Source: Penicillus capitatus
Lineage: Eukaryota > Chlorophyta
Direction of reading: 5' to 3'
Assembly: GCA_965649825.1 (NCBI GenBank)
Contig: OZ287697.1
Coordinates: 1,364,001 to 1,428,000, forward strand
DNA: 64,000 nt
Position numbers and translations under genes: made by a program. Below the pieces are notes generated by a model that saw only the letters and a program-made list of their open reading frames with translations, made no database searches and was not told where the DNA came from. Shown piece after piece: positions 25,371-37,700 of this stretch. Each line of letters starts with the position of its first letter. Within the stretch, counting starts at the first letter, position 1.

Positions 25371-28300
25371 ATGGCCCTTACTACAATCTCTCGTTTTCGT
25401 CTCGTCTTGTGGATTCTTGCACTTCTGTGTTCTCGTGACACCCTTGCTGAACTAGAAGTACGCTCGGAGGTTAACCGACCCGCGTCGACGGCGGGTCGAA
25501 ATCCCAGTGGCGAGTTCGATGTTCGTCCACACTCTGTTTCTCGACGAACGGCTGGCGATTTTGGCACTCAGAAACCACGCTTCACTCGGCATCTGTTGCA
25601 GGGGGACACCGACAGTTCGAACACGGGTAACCGCCCGAGGCAAACAGGCGTTTTGCCGTATCCATTTGTGTTTTCGTAGAGTACCTGTGCTCTCTTCAGG
25701 AGGAAATGACGGAGTATCTCGATACGGCCACACGGACCTGGCGCATTGACGGTGCTGCTCTCAGCGCGATTGACAACGACGTGCAGGCCATCGTGAACTG
25801 TACGACAGAAGGCGACACGCTGCTCTTCGACGTCGGCGACGTCATTCGGCCGCGAGCTCGAATCACGATTCCGTGGAAGCTGACGATCAGCACAGCGACA
25901 GGCAGGACTTGAAGAGTGAACGGCATCTATCCAAAAGCTCCTCGGAAGGCAACGATCACATGCCCCACCGAAGGAGAAGGCGTCTTCCTCGTGAGGTGAG
26001 CTCAAAGTCCTCAATGTGGAGGCACTGTCTGACCTTCTTTCTCTCCAGGTCTAAAAGTGTCCTCTTTGCGAATCTCAGATTCGAAAACTGCTCTCTTCGA
26101 GGTTCGTCAGGATCCGAAGCTATCGTCCAAGTCGAGGAGTGTCAATTCAACAGGACACAAGACGCTGTTCAGCTGCACCACGTTAGCTTCGAGCGCAACA
26201 CCTTGATCGACGCAGCGGCTCTCTCAGTGAAGGGTCCATCCTGTGCCAGACTCGAACTGGTGGACTTCGAATTCTCGGACAGTGACTGCGGTGGTCGGTG
26301 CGGTGTGACGCTGTCCGCGCAGAACCGACTGCGCAATATCCGCATTCATCAGATCCGTTTCTATGACTCAGCCAACAGGAGCTCTACAGTCTTCTACGGT
26401 TCAGTCGGGTCAGAGACATCTATCAAACGCATGAACGCGACCGAGAGCGAGTGTTCCCTGTTGCATGTCGAAGGAGGCACCCTGAATGTGTCAGACTCCG
26501 CATTCGTTGAAAACGACATGTACAGCACGAGGGAGAACGATGTGAGGTTTTGCATTCGGCTGTCGAACTCGACTGGGTCTATCCACGATACTCGGTTTCG
26601 CCGGAATCAAGCTCAATCTGGAAGTGCCGTTACCGCCACAGAGTCGGACTTAACGGTGATCGGCTGTGTCTTTGGGAACAACTCTGCCACCTCGAACGGA
26701 GGATCCATCTGTGCAACGGACTCCAGACTCTCCATCCAAATGTGCCGCTTCGAGAATGGCGCGGCCGAATCCGGCGGAGCCATCTCTATGGAGTCTGGAT
26801 CGTCTGGGTTGTTCGTCAACACCACTTTTAGAAAGAACTTGGCAAATGAGAATGGAGGGATATGCCACGTCGAAGATTCCGAACTCGTCGTTCAGAAATG
26901 TCACATCACCGAAGGATCCGCTGAAAACGGCGGAGCAATCTTCGCGTTGTTTTCAAGAATCACATTTCGGGAGACCGTGGCGTCTAACCTCACCGCAGCA
27001 AAGCACGGTGGTGTTATCTCAGGCAATGCTTTAGTGATTCGCATGACTGACTGCTCAACCCTGAAAAACACAGCTGCTGTCAGCGGAGGTGTGATGGAAT
27101 GCCACCCTAACTGCACATTCACAGACACAGAATCGAACTATTCTCGTAACTCGGCAAAGTTCGGTGGCGCCATCATTCTAGACAAGAACTGCTCGGGAAG
27201 CATCAGCGGCTCTACATTCGACCACAATAATGCCTCTAAATCCGGCGGCTCAATCTACCTTGGAGAGAGCACTTTCAGCATAAGGCAATGCACCTTCTCC
27301 GAGAGCAATGCTACGTGGGGTGGCTTTATCTACGTAACCGAAACGAGAATGAGCATTTCCGCCTCGAACTTCGAGCAAGGATCAGCCATGGACGGTGGTT
27401 GCACTCGAATAACAAATGGAAGCGAAGTAATGTTCCAAGATGTCAAAATTGCATCCTGCAAAGCCGAATTGACTGGAGGAGCAGTGCAATTCCTGTCCAA
27501 TTCCACTGGTACCTTGAACAACGTATTTCTTGACGAGAATTCTGCACCATCAACCGCTGGATCTGTTCTCGTCCAGGAATCAAATGCCAGTTTTGATCAT
27601 TGTACTTTTCAAAAGGGCCATGCAGAGTACGGTGGACTGCTAGCAGTTATCTCCGGAAGTATAAACATGCGCCATTCTGTGCTCCAGAAAAGCACAGCGG
27701 AGTGGGGTGCATGCTTGCATTGTAATGGCTGCAGTATGCTCCTTCAGAATGTGACGATGCAAGAATGTCGAGCAGAGTTGTCAGGCGGAGCGATCGGCAT
27801 GGCATTCTCCAGCGAAGCCACAGTCCAGAACTCTGTCTTTGTGAGAAACTATGCAAGTTTTGGCGGAAGCATTGATTTATCACGATCATCGTCACTGTTT
27901 GGAGATGGTCTGCTCTTCGAGGACAACACTGTTGAAGAGGAAGGCGGCGCACTTGTTTCTCAACAAGCGAGCACCATAGAGATAAACAACTCCGTTTTTC
28001 GTAACAATACTGGAAGAATTGGCGGCGTGTTGATCCAGTACAGAAACACTACTGGGATCTTTGCAAATGTCACGTTTGAGAGGAATCGGGCGACACAGAA
28101 CGGAGGCGTCGTCTACGCAACAACATCCAATATCAGTTTCGATCAGTGTGTCTTCGAACGGAGCAGCGCAGAGCATGGCGGCTTCCTCTATTTGCGAAGA
28201 AGCGTGCGTTGTCACCTTAGTAGATCGGTGTTGATCAATGGCACTGCACAAGAGGGAGGATGCATCGTCGTGGAGAAAGGGAATCTCACGTTGCAGAAGA

Positions 28301-31300
28301 CATCCATCCATACCTGTATTGCATCGAAGGATGGAGGTGCACTGCATTTGTCGGAAGGCGCGAACGCGACAATCACTGATTCAAGCATCGACGCAAGTCA
28401 TGCTGGCGAACACGGAGGCGGTGTTTACATGTCACGCAGCTCTCTCAGTGCAAACAGACTCCTTCTCACTGGAAACATCGCAAAAGGCGACGGGGGTGGC
28501 ATCTTCTCTGAACACTCTACTGGCATCAGAATTTTCAACGATTCCTACTTCGGGAACAATTCTGCGCAGTCCGGTGGAGGCGTGGCATTGAGAAACACAA
28601 CAGGGTCCTTGATCGGCGTCAGAATCTATGGCAACTTGGCATCGAATCGTGGAGGGGCCTGTTGGTCGGAAAGCTCGTCCCTGAAGATGGTTGGATGCAC
28701 AATCCGTCACAGTGAGGCCGGAAGCGGTGGCAGTTTCTTTGTTCGGATGTCGGAACTGAAGCTCACAAGTTCAAAACTCAAAGCCGGACGGGCTTCCGTG
28801 GAAGGAGGTTTCATCTCAGCTACGGAGAACAGCTCGGTCCGTGCGGACAGGACATCGATGATTGCGGGCAAATCGAAAGAGGGCTGCGCCGTTTTCCTCT
28901 CTAAATCTATCTTTACAGCCACGGGCATTCGGATATCGCAGTGCAAGGCAGACGGCGACGGTGGTGCCATCAAGGGCATCGATTCGTCGAGGATGCTCTG
29001 CAGTGGCTGCACTCTGAGCAACAACAACGCAACTCGCGGTGGAGCTATGTTTGCTATGTATAATGACACTCGAATGCTCTCGATGCAATTAGACAACTGC
29101 ACTCTCCAGAACAACTCGGCAACATTTGGAGGTATTCTCGATCAGACCAGGAGTAGAGTAAAGTTCACATTCTTCCACGCAGGAGGCGTCCAGATCGTGG
29201 CCGGATCAGAGTCCGTATTTCGGGACTGCCGTGCGGGATGGGACACTTGCAAAGTTACAACTTTGATGAACACAGTCTTTGCAGACAACGAAGCAAAGGC
29301 GGCTGGCGGAGCCGTCTTCATCGACACAGTTGCTGGACTCCGACTGAGCTGCTCAGATGAATCGGCAGGACAGGGACTGGAGTTCTATTCGGAGAAGCGG
29401 TGGAAGTCCATGAAGCGCTTGACATCCGTCGACGACGTCTGCCCATCCTGGAAGAACAATTCAGCTGGCAGATACGGACCAGATGTGGCATCTTACGCAT
29501 CTGATGTCCTAAAGAAGGTCACCAACAAAAAGACAAAATGGTTGAGTCCATCAGACAGGAATCATTACACCATACGCCGCCACAAGAGCGGAAGACCGAT
29601 TCTCATCGCTTTCACACCCGTGGACGACCTCGAGCAGAGTCCAGCTGTTGGGATGGACAACAACGACATCGAGGCTGTGACGTTTTCGCCCAATGGATTC
29701 TTTGTCGGAAGGGTGAAAGTGCCACTTAATGCCGCAGTTGTGAATATCAGCACGACTGGTTTCGTGCAGCCTGACGAGTACAGAGTTCAGATCGATTTCG
29801 AAGGAGCAGACCTGGAGAGCTTAGAGATCATCGTGGAGGTACAGAAGTGCGAGATCGGCGAAGTTCCTTCAGCAAATGGAACATTCTGCGAACCGTGCAG
29901 CGTTGCCTCTTACAACTTTTATCCAGAAGAGGACTTGGAATGCCATCCGTGTCCAGAGAATGGAGACTGCAGCAGTCAAGTCATCCTGCCAAACAGAGGA
30001 TACTGGCACCGGACTCCTTGCGCAGAGCACATCCAGAAATGCTTCACAACAGAAGCGTGCGACAGTGGCAATCGCGAGGATGAGTTAGCAAAGCGCACAC
30101 GAGATCTGCAGACGTGTCAATTCGACGATCAGTACCTGCAGAATTACACAGAGGCACAGTGCAGAGAGGTGAGCATCGTGCTTAATTATGGACTGCTGCA
30201 AGGTCGCGATCCTCAGGGGCATGAAGGACCACTTTGTGGATCCTGCAAGAAGACCTACGGCAAGTCTCATTCGCATCTCTGCGAGAAGTGCTTCTCGGGC
30301 TTCAGCGATGTTGTCTTGATCGTTCTGTCTCTTCTGGTTTTATTGGGTTTGTCTAGTATCACGATCAGAAGCAACCTCATATCTGTCCTTTCGTCGCCGA
30401 ACCAGCAACGGACACGAACCTTTCACTCCTCTATTGCCTCGACACGCACTCGAGCAGTTCCTACCGAACAGACGATTGAACTGGCTGCTGCAAAAGATGT
30501 CGCAGAACAGAGTTCTTCTGTGCGTCACAGTGAAAGGGATCATCCTGATCCATCTACCGATACAGAGCTCGCAAAATGGAAGGCGGCTGAGCTGGTCAAG
30601 GTCATCGTTTTCTGTTTCTTTCAGTCTTTTATGCCGTTGCTGTCTTACAGATTGCTGTGAACTTTTTGCAAGTGACAGCCATTGCGGTCGCCGTTAATGT
30701 GAAGTGGACCCTTGCCATGGTTGCAATCTTCCAAACTGCCGGTGCGTCAGCCAAGTCTCCTACACGACACCAGAGCGCGTTGTGTGTTCTCTAGAGTTCA
30801 TCAGTGCTGTCACATCAGAAGCTGTGAATCGCTCCGTCGACTGTCTCGCCCCGTTGGGAGCCTCCATCCAGCGCTCCATCGCCAGTACTCTGGTCGATAT
30901 CTCGCAGCCGCTTGTCGCCATCCTCACCTTTGCCGTTTTCTGGCTGGCGATCAAGATCTGGTTTGCCAAGGACTGGATGTATCTGTTAAAGCGCTGTATC
31001 CTCAGCGCCCTCGTCGTCTGTTACGTCAGCTACATCTCCATCACCAAGACACTCATCAATACCCTCAACTGCGTCCAAGTCCACGACTCAACGACGGTTG
31101 GAATAGATGGCACGACAGATTACTGGATACTGGATACCAGCGTCGAGTGTTACCAGGGATCCCATGCCGCATTGGCTTTCTTGCTGGCATGCCCGTTCCT
31201 CTTTATCTTCAGCCTTGGGTTTCCTTTGCTTATCGCATACGTCGTTATCGTAAAGGTGAAAGAAGACTACAAGGATGGCTGGATCTACGACGTCGCTGGT

Positions 31301-31849
31301 TTCGTCTATCGTTCCTTCAGTAAGAAGTACATTTTCTGGGAATCTGTGATCATGTCCAGAAAGGCCGTCCTCGCCGTCGTCGTCGTCTTCTCTTACAAAC
31401 TGGGCGCCAGCATCCAAGCTGTCCTTGCCTCCTTCGTCCTGATCATGGCCCTTTACCTTCAGACCAAATGTCGTCCTTACCGCGTGGAGTTTGACTGTCT
31501 CAATGACCTGGAGAGTCTCTCTATTCTGCTCTCCTGCCTCACGTTCATCTGCAGCATCTTTTTCGGCGACGATCGCGTGTCTTATGGCCTTCGTGTGCTG
31601 ATTAGTGTTTTCCTGTGCTTTGCAAATATCGTCCTCGTTCTCTACCTTCTCACTCTTTTCGTCATCTATGAAGTCGAGTACATGAAAACGGTGCTGGTGA
31701 GAGAAGGCATTCACCCATCGCCAGCACAGGGTACACTTCGCGTTCTCCGTGCCTATTTTTTCGATTACCTGTTCATCGATATGAAAGAGGCAATGGTGCG
31801 ATGGGTCCACCACGGAAGATCTCGTCGCTATCATTCTTACAGAGTTTGA
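25371..31849 (+). CDS. P5: Pmp-like membrane protein paralogue with in-frame TGA (probable pseudogene)
   Basis: Exons 25371-25626, 25680-25995, 26049-29131, 29183-30168, 30217-30600, 30651-30741 and 30795-31849 (TGA). The sum is 6171 nt, or 2057 codons. Signal peptide MALTTISRFRLVLWILALLC; pro-region has RHLLQGD. Exon 2 begins EYLCSLQEE and has TRTWRIDGAALSAIDND, but codon 163 is TGA at 25910-25912 where P8 has CGG (Arg); the frame is intact on both sides. The beta-helix is the longest in the window (about 1030 residues). Exon 4 has CEPC, CHPCPENGDC and GYWHRTPC; exon 5 has GHEGPLCGSC and a helix; exon 7 has LGFPLLIAYVVI, FWESVIMSRKAVLAVVVVF and KCRPY. Everything after the TGA looks conserved, so the stop is a recent mutation, an assembly error or read through. 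TAA, TAG and TGA all end other family members, so a changed genetic code is unlikely. Confidence 0.8.
25910..25912 (+). other. In-frame TGA stop within P5 exon 2
   Basis: The frame reads GGC AGG ACT TGA AGA GTG. P8 reads GGC AGG ACT CGG AGT GTG at the same place. A C-to-T change in a CpG (CGA to TGA) explains it. No GT-AG intron that would remove the stop is evident. Confidence 0.85.
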
Positions 31850-32451
31850 CGTTTCTCCATCGCGTTCTGTATCGTTTGCTGCCGTACCTTGCATTAAAAG
31901 AAGCACCTTTTGACTCCTACCCTCTGACACACGTAGGCGCAAGTGCTCAGACATAAGTGTCTGGCTGTTTGGTAGCCTACCCCCTTTCATCTGGCCTTTG
32001 CTGTGACTCAGTAACTGTTTCTGTGTGCGATGACGAGAGGCATGCCGGCCTCTCTTAAGCGAGTCACACTTTGATTGAAATTCTGAAGCACGCAGAAAAC
32101 GACACGTTCCCAATGCTGCGCTGTTTATCTAATATTTCTCTCTAGATGAAGAGCAACGTTCTCATCCTCTGTCAAACTCGCCGTGATCGAAGTCTGATTT
32201 GAACGCGACTTTCGCGATGCAGAGATGGGTCATGTGGTGAGGATGATCATCCAGGCGCTGCATCTTTCGAGATCTCACTCCGATGACGCACGCGTCGATA
32301 ATCGTACGATACCATGCAAAGCTGACAAAAAATGTTCAACACATAGAAAGGTGCATTCCCTGCGAGATCGTCTGTAGGGAAGGCAATGATCATGTAATCA
32401 GGAACAGAGGCCAGAGGCTTTGCTGGCTGCATTCCCCCCTTAACGCGCGTT

Positions 32452-33054
32452 TTACTGACGCGGGCGCGGGTCGTTTATCGTGTAAGGCTCGTCGTCGACG
32501 AACGGCCCTTCATTTCCGTTGAACAACGCACAGCGTAAGTCCATATGCGCCATCTGCCAACCCGTACACCCTACACGAAACACCTCACCCTAGAGAAACG
32601 CACAAGCGGCGCCCCACATGCGATGCTTGCGCAATGTTCGGCACAGGTGAACGGATTCGGCGCATCGATGTGGTCAACCGGTTGGGCTGTGTACCTCGCC
32701 CCGATATAGACTGGAAATCCTAAAAGACAACGCCGCCGGTGTCCATCGAAGCGCAAAGTGAAGCGATCTTCGCTCGCCTTGGGGATCGTTTTTCATTTGC
32801 TCGGCGACGATGTTTTCGACGGATCCCGGTTTGGTAAGCACTGCAAAGCAGATAGACAAGCATCGAACGTCGAGCGACGGCAGACGTGTGGTTTACGTTC
32901 GGCAAAGATGGAGGATCTCTCAAAGCGCGCCGTTCCGACCTGCCGTCGTTGTCAGCACGCGTCGAGCGTTGGATTCGCCGGCGGGGTAGATGCGCACCTT
33001 GAAGAGGCAGAGAAAGAGGACGGCGGTGGAGAGCACAGACTTCAGGTGCTGCAT
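32452..33054 (-). CDS. Candidate small secreted PAN/apple-like protein
   Basis: Proposed exons 33054-32940, 32719-32589 and 32553-32452 (TAA), 348 nt, 115 residues; all phases agree. Exon 1 begins MQHLKSVLSTAVLFLCLF, a good signal peptide, then a short segment with RRVL, and ends in phase 1, as exon 1 does throughout the Pmp-like family. Exons 2 and 3 give FTCAEHCASIACGAPL and LRCALFNG, a Cys pattern (Cx3Cx4C, later CxLF) that looks like a PAN/apple domain, a carbohydrate- or protein-binding fold. A TATAAAAAG lies 78 bp upstream of the ATG. Doubts: intron 2 would be only 35 bp, intron 1 is 220 bp, and an alternative acceptor at 32841 gives a different 93-residue product without the PAN pattern. 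Not related to its large neighbours. Confidence 0.35.
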
Positions 33055-33131
33055 ACTGCTCTGCTTGAAAAACGAGAAAACTGAACGACCGGCGAAAAGA
33101 AACGCGAAATGCACGGTCGCTGACGCACTCG

Positions 33132-33140
33132 CTTTTTATA
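33132..33140 (-). promoter_or_regulatory. TATA box for the PAN-like candidate
   Basis: TATAAAAAG on the minus strand, 78 bp upstream of the ATG at 33054. The spacing resembles that of the P4 and P7 promoters (about 60-65 bp). Confidence 0.4.
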
Positions 33141-34720
33141 TCCATGAGCTTCGCTCAGATGATCATACCTCTGATCGAGTTCATCTTCTGGTACAGGACA
33201 CGACTGTCAATAGAACGATCTGGGACTGCCGCACACCTGTCTGGTTTTTGGGGGGCTTTTTTAGATGGCGCAGTGGCTCCTTGGACGGGAAGGGAAAGGA
33301 TCGTGGCGGAGGAGGATACTGAGGAAGGTATGGATGGTAGGTACTCTAGGCATCTCGTTAGAGAAGGCACAAGCCGATGGCCCCGTCATTGCACGAAGGC
33401 ACTTGATGAAAATCTCGGCCGATGTCATTCTTTACCCCGTCGCCAATCCGTCTCTTGATCTGCAGCATTCACCGAGGTAGCTATCATCGACGGAATCGAT
33501 ACCCACGACGCCACAGAAGTAAACTTCACGCTGCATCATCCCATTGCGCCTCCTGCTGGCGGCGCTGCTGATTCGAACAGTGGGTGCCTTATCTGGATGC
33601 AGCCAGTATCAGCGGGGTTCCGATTTGACAGCGGTGGTTCTCGAACAGACGTACTACACACCAGTCACTTGTCTGACAAGGGAGCGACGCAAACAGATCA
33701 CCGTTCGGACGCTGTCCACCAAAAAGCATCATCTAGCAGGGCATTCGAGCCAGGCATGCAGAGAAATCGACGATGTGACGTTTGCTCATCGAGAAGATCG
33801 TCTTGAGCATCTTAGCCATTTACCACTTCGACTGCATCTTTCTGATGACGTCTTTCCTCAAGATAGGTCTTAATGGTACTCTCCACGAATCCTTAGACAG
33901 TCATGAGCACACGAAGGCCGAGATGGATACTCTCCTTCAGCCGACGGTACAAAAGAACGTTACATACCGTCTCTGAACTGTCTTCGCATCTGATCCCTTC
34001 TCTTCCTAGCGCCTTCATGGTGCCTTTGGACGCAGCCTGCATCATATTTAAGAAGAGTGACGAAAATGACAAGACTGGATAAGTTGCCAGGCACGGTATT
34101 GACGGAAGAACGCATTTCGTCTCTTCTGAGTACGGGCGCGACCTCTATCGTACGTCTGACAGGTGCAGTCTCGCGACGAAAGTCGTATGGAGGCGGCAAA
34201 TCCGTCACAGCAACTTGTACACGGAGTACTGTCGATGACGTGACCGCCAACGCTCGAATGCTAAGGCAGAGGGCTTCGTTGTCATGGAGTTCGAAGCCCT
34301 CTTGGGAGGAGTCTGTCGCCGTAACGCTCTGCCAACGCAATTGATGTATTCCATCTCCGTTCGCTCCACCGACAACACAAAGTCAGTTGACTGGAAGCAG
34401 CTTCTCGCGTTCTCATAGCGACCACTCTTACCACACTTGAGTCGTAAAACAACAACAACCAGACAGTCTTGACGTAAATGAGAGTGACTTGGAGTATCGA
34501 CAACTCTGTGGACTGCCGTAGGTCAAGGCAATCGAAAACGCACCTTCATGCCTTGTTATGGACGAACCTCAAGCCACATAGTCTTTTTTCTCACTCGGTG
34601 ATAACACACTCATTCATATAATCAAATGACTTTCCTGTGACTTGAGCACATAGATACGGCACACATTACCCGTTTCCTGTGTTCACATTCTTTTCGCGGT
34701 AAAGACATACAACAGCAACG

Positions 34721-37700
34721 ATGCTGTGCGAAAAATTTCTCCTGTTGTTCCTCTGCCTTTCGCTGTCTCTGTCTGCCTTGGCGACCACCAAGAACGACGG
34801 AAAACGGCTAGAAGAACAACCGTCCTCCGTGTCGGGTTTACCAGGTGAAGCCGAATTCTTTTACGCTCTGCTTTTCCGTGTCACGAACTCGCCTAAACCT
34901 ATGCCTGGCAGAACCCGGAGCGATGTTCTCGACGGAATCGGCTTTATCTGACGAACTTTCTCTCGCACTCTTCCTAGACAACGCAAGAACCGTAAGCCCC
35001 TCCTGTACCTTTCGCATCTGCCGCCGTCACCTTCTTCGTCTTGCTTAGGATGCCAGTTCCGGACGAACGCTGTCTCAAGACGGTGCCGTTTCCGGAGACG
35101 GCGGCTCTGGTACGGCACTCGTACATCGTCGTAGATGCCCGATATTTATACCGTTTCTGTCCAGACTTCGAGTGTTCTCTCAGTAAACAAGCGATTCGTC
35201 GGTATGTCGACGAAGATACGAGAACATGGCGCGTGACTGCAGCTATACTCGACGAAATCGAACACGACCTGCAGTCCATCATGAACTGCACGGAAGACGG
35301 CGATATTCTCTTGTTCGATGTCGTCGGCACTATTCGCCCCGCCTATCGCGTGACGATCTCCAACAGACTCACACTTGGCGCCAACGTCGAGAATACCCCG
35401 GACACAGACGACGCGAGTATTGCTTCCCAGACGAGCGCCACGTTCGAATGCCCCCAGGACAACGAAGGCATCTTCACGATCCAGTAAGCATCTTGCCGAC
35501 CCTCGTGATGCGTTTGCTCATCGTATCCGATCAGGGCGAATGGCGTGCGGCTCGAGAATCTCATTTTCAGAGACTGCATGTTTGACGATTCTTTCAGATC
35601 CCGATCTATCATCGCTGTTACCGTCGAATGCAACGGAGGTCAGAACGGCACGCTGGCATTCAGCAACGTGCAGTTTGCGAGCAATCGACTAGTCGGTGCC
35701 GTCGCCGTCGACATACCGCCGTCGTTGTCCTGTATGGCTGTCAAGATGAGCAACATTACATTCGTAGACAATACCTGTCATGGGCGTACCTGCGGAGCCG
35801 ATTTGTCGATGAGCAACGAACTTAAGGATTGCACCTTCAAGGACAATCATCTGGACGACGACGTGGAAGACGGCCGTCCTTTCATGCTGTCTGTCCCGGC
35901 TGGTTCGACGACAATAGCTCGAGGCATCACGGCGGAGAAGAACGCCGTCGGACTGCTCAAGGTTGAAAAAAGCTCTCTGACGCTGTCGGCATCATCGACC
36001 TTTACTGAAAACCGCCCACCTGAAAACCGTTCGTTCGTACCTTTGATTCACCTCGTCGACGCCGAAGCCACATTTGAATCGTGTCGCTTTGAAGAGAACG
36101 GCAGATCGAGTGCCAAACCGCTGATACTGATGACGGAGAGCTCTGATGTGACCCTCACGGACTGTCATTTCATCAAGAACTCGGCGCATTCCGGCGGCGT
36201 GCTGTATCTGAATGCAAGCAGCGTCGTGATCGACGAGTGCCGATTTGTATCAAATGCGGCGTCGTTGAATGGAGGCGTCGTCTATGCATTCGCGTCCAAT
36301 ATCTCGACGTCAAACACCGTCTTCAGCGAAAACAAAGCAGATAACTCCGGAGGGTGCTTTTATCTTGAACCCAACAGCGAGCTGAACGTCAGTTCCGACA
36401 CGCGCATGACGAAGAACAGCGCAAAGAGAGGCGGAGTGGCGGCGCTTCTTGATGGTTCGACGGCAAACCTCGCAGACGCCGTCTTCGAAGACAGCGACGC
36501 ATCGGCCTCTAATGGTGGTGCCTTTTATTTGCGCCATTCTCGGATGACCGCACAAAACTGCAAGTTCAGAGGAGGCGTGGCGATCAGAGGAGGATTTGTC
36601 TATGCCGACGACGCCGCCGTTCTTGAGTTCACGGCATCGAACTTCTCTGACGGAAATGCAAGTCTCGGCGGTGCATTCGCGCTTGCGGAGGAAACGAAGT
36701 TGGACATGCGAGATGTTCGTATGGAAGACAACGAAGCTAAACAGCGAGGAGGAGCCATCTATGCGATCGGCAATTCGAACGTCACCGCCAGCCACTCTCA
36801 GTGCATCTCCAATGAGGCGCGTGGAGAGAACGGCGGCGGATGCTTCTTTGTGGAATCTTCCTCGTTAACGCTGCTCGATACCGTTCTCTCCGAAAACAAA
36901 GCTCCGAATACCAATGGAGGCGCCGTGTCTTGCCGAGAGAGCTCGATACTGTCTGTGAACGCGTCCGAGTTCTCGAAGAATGAGGCGGAATACGGGGGCA
37001 CCATATCCTTGTCTTCCAGATCCAGAGCAGACATCGAGTCTTCCAACATTTCCGACAGTCGAGCTAGCCACTCTGGCGGCGTGTTCTTTCTCGACACGGC
37101 AGAAGTCGACCTGTCGCATTGCAAGATCTCCGTCAGCAGAGCTGAGCAACAAGGCGGTATCCTTTACGCTTTGGCCTCGGCGGTGAGCGTTTCGCATTCG
37201 CAGCTCAAAAACGGTTCTGCTGTCGACGGAGGGTGCCTTCATCTGAGCGATGGCACGAACGTCTCTATCCACGACACATCTCTGACGGTGTGCGACGCGA
37301 AAGGGGACGGCGGTGCGGTGTGGATTGCCGATGCCTCTGAGTGCAACATCTCCGGTGGCGTTTTGGAGAGGAACTCGGCGAACGCGACAGGAGGCGCCGT
37401 CTACGCTGCCGGATGCACTTTGACGATCCAAGACACGAACATCACAGACAACGAAGCTCGAGAAGGAGGCGGCGTCTACGCCTCTCGAGGAGCGCAGCTG
37501 AATTTGATCTCTACAAACTTGACCGGCAACAAGGCGGAAGACGGAGGAGCCTTGGCGACGGTGAACAACCGCGCGGCGACAGTGAACGTGACGGACTGTC
37601 AGTTTTCTCAAAACTCGGCCAGCGACAGAGGCGGCGGCTGTATTATCAACAACACGCGCATTCGTTTCACAGACTGTCGCTTTCAAGACAATCGTGGACG

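Larger units (their letters stand above)
31850..34720. other. Intergenic, P5 to P6
   Basis: About 2.9 kb. Apart from a candidate minus-strand PAN-like gene (32452-33054) and its TATA box, I see only short, unconserved frames. Part of 33140-33480 and 33540-34000 is open on the plus strand, but without motifs or paralogues in this window. Confidence 0.45.
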
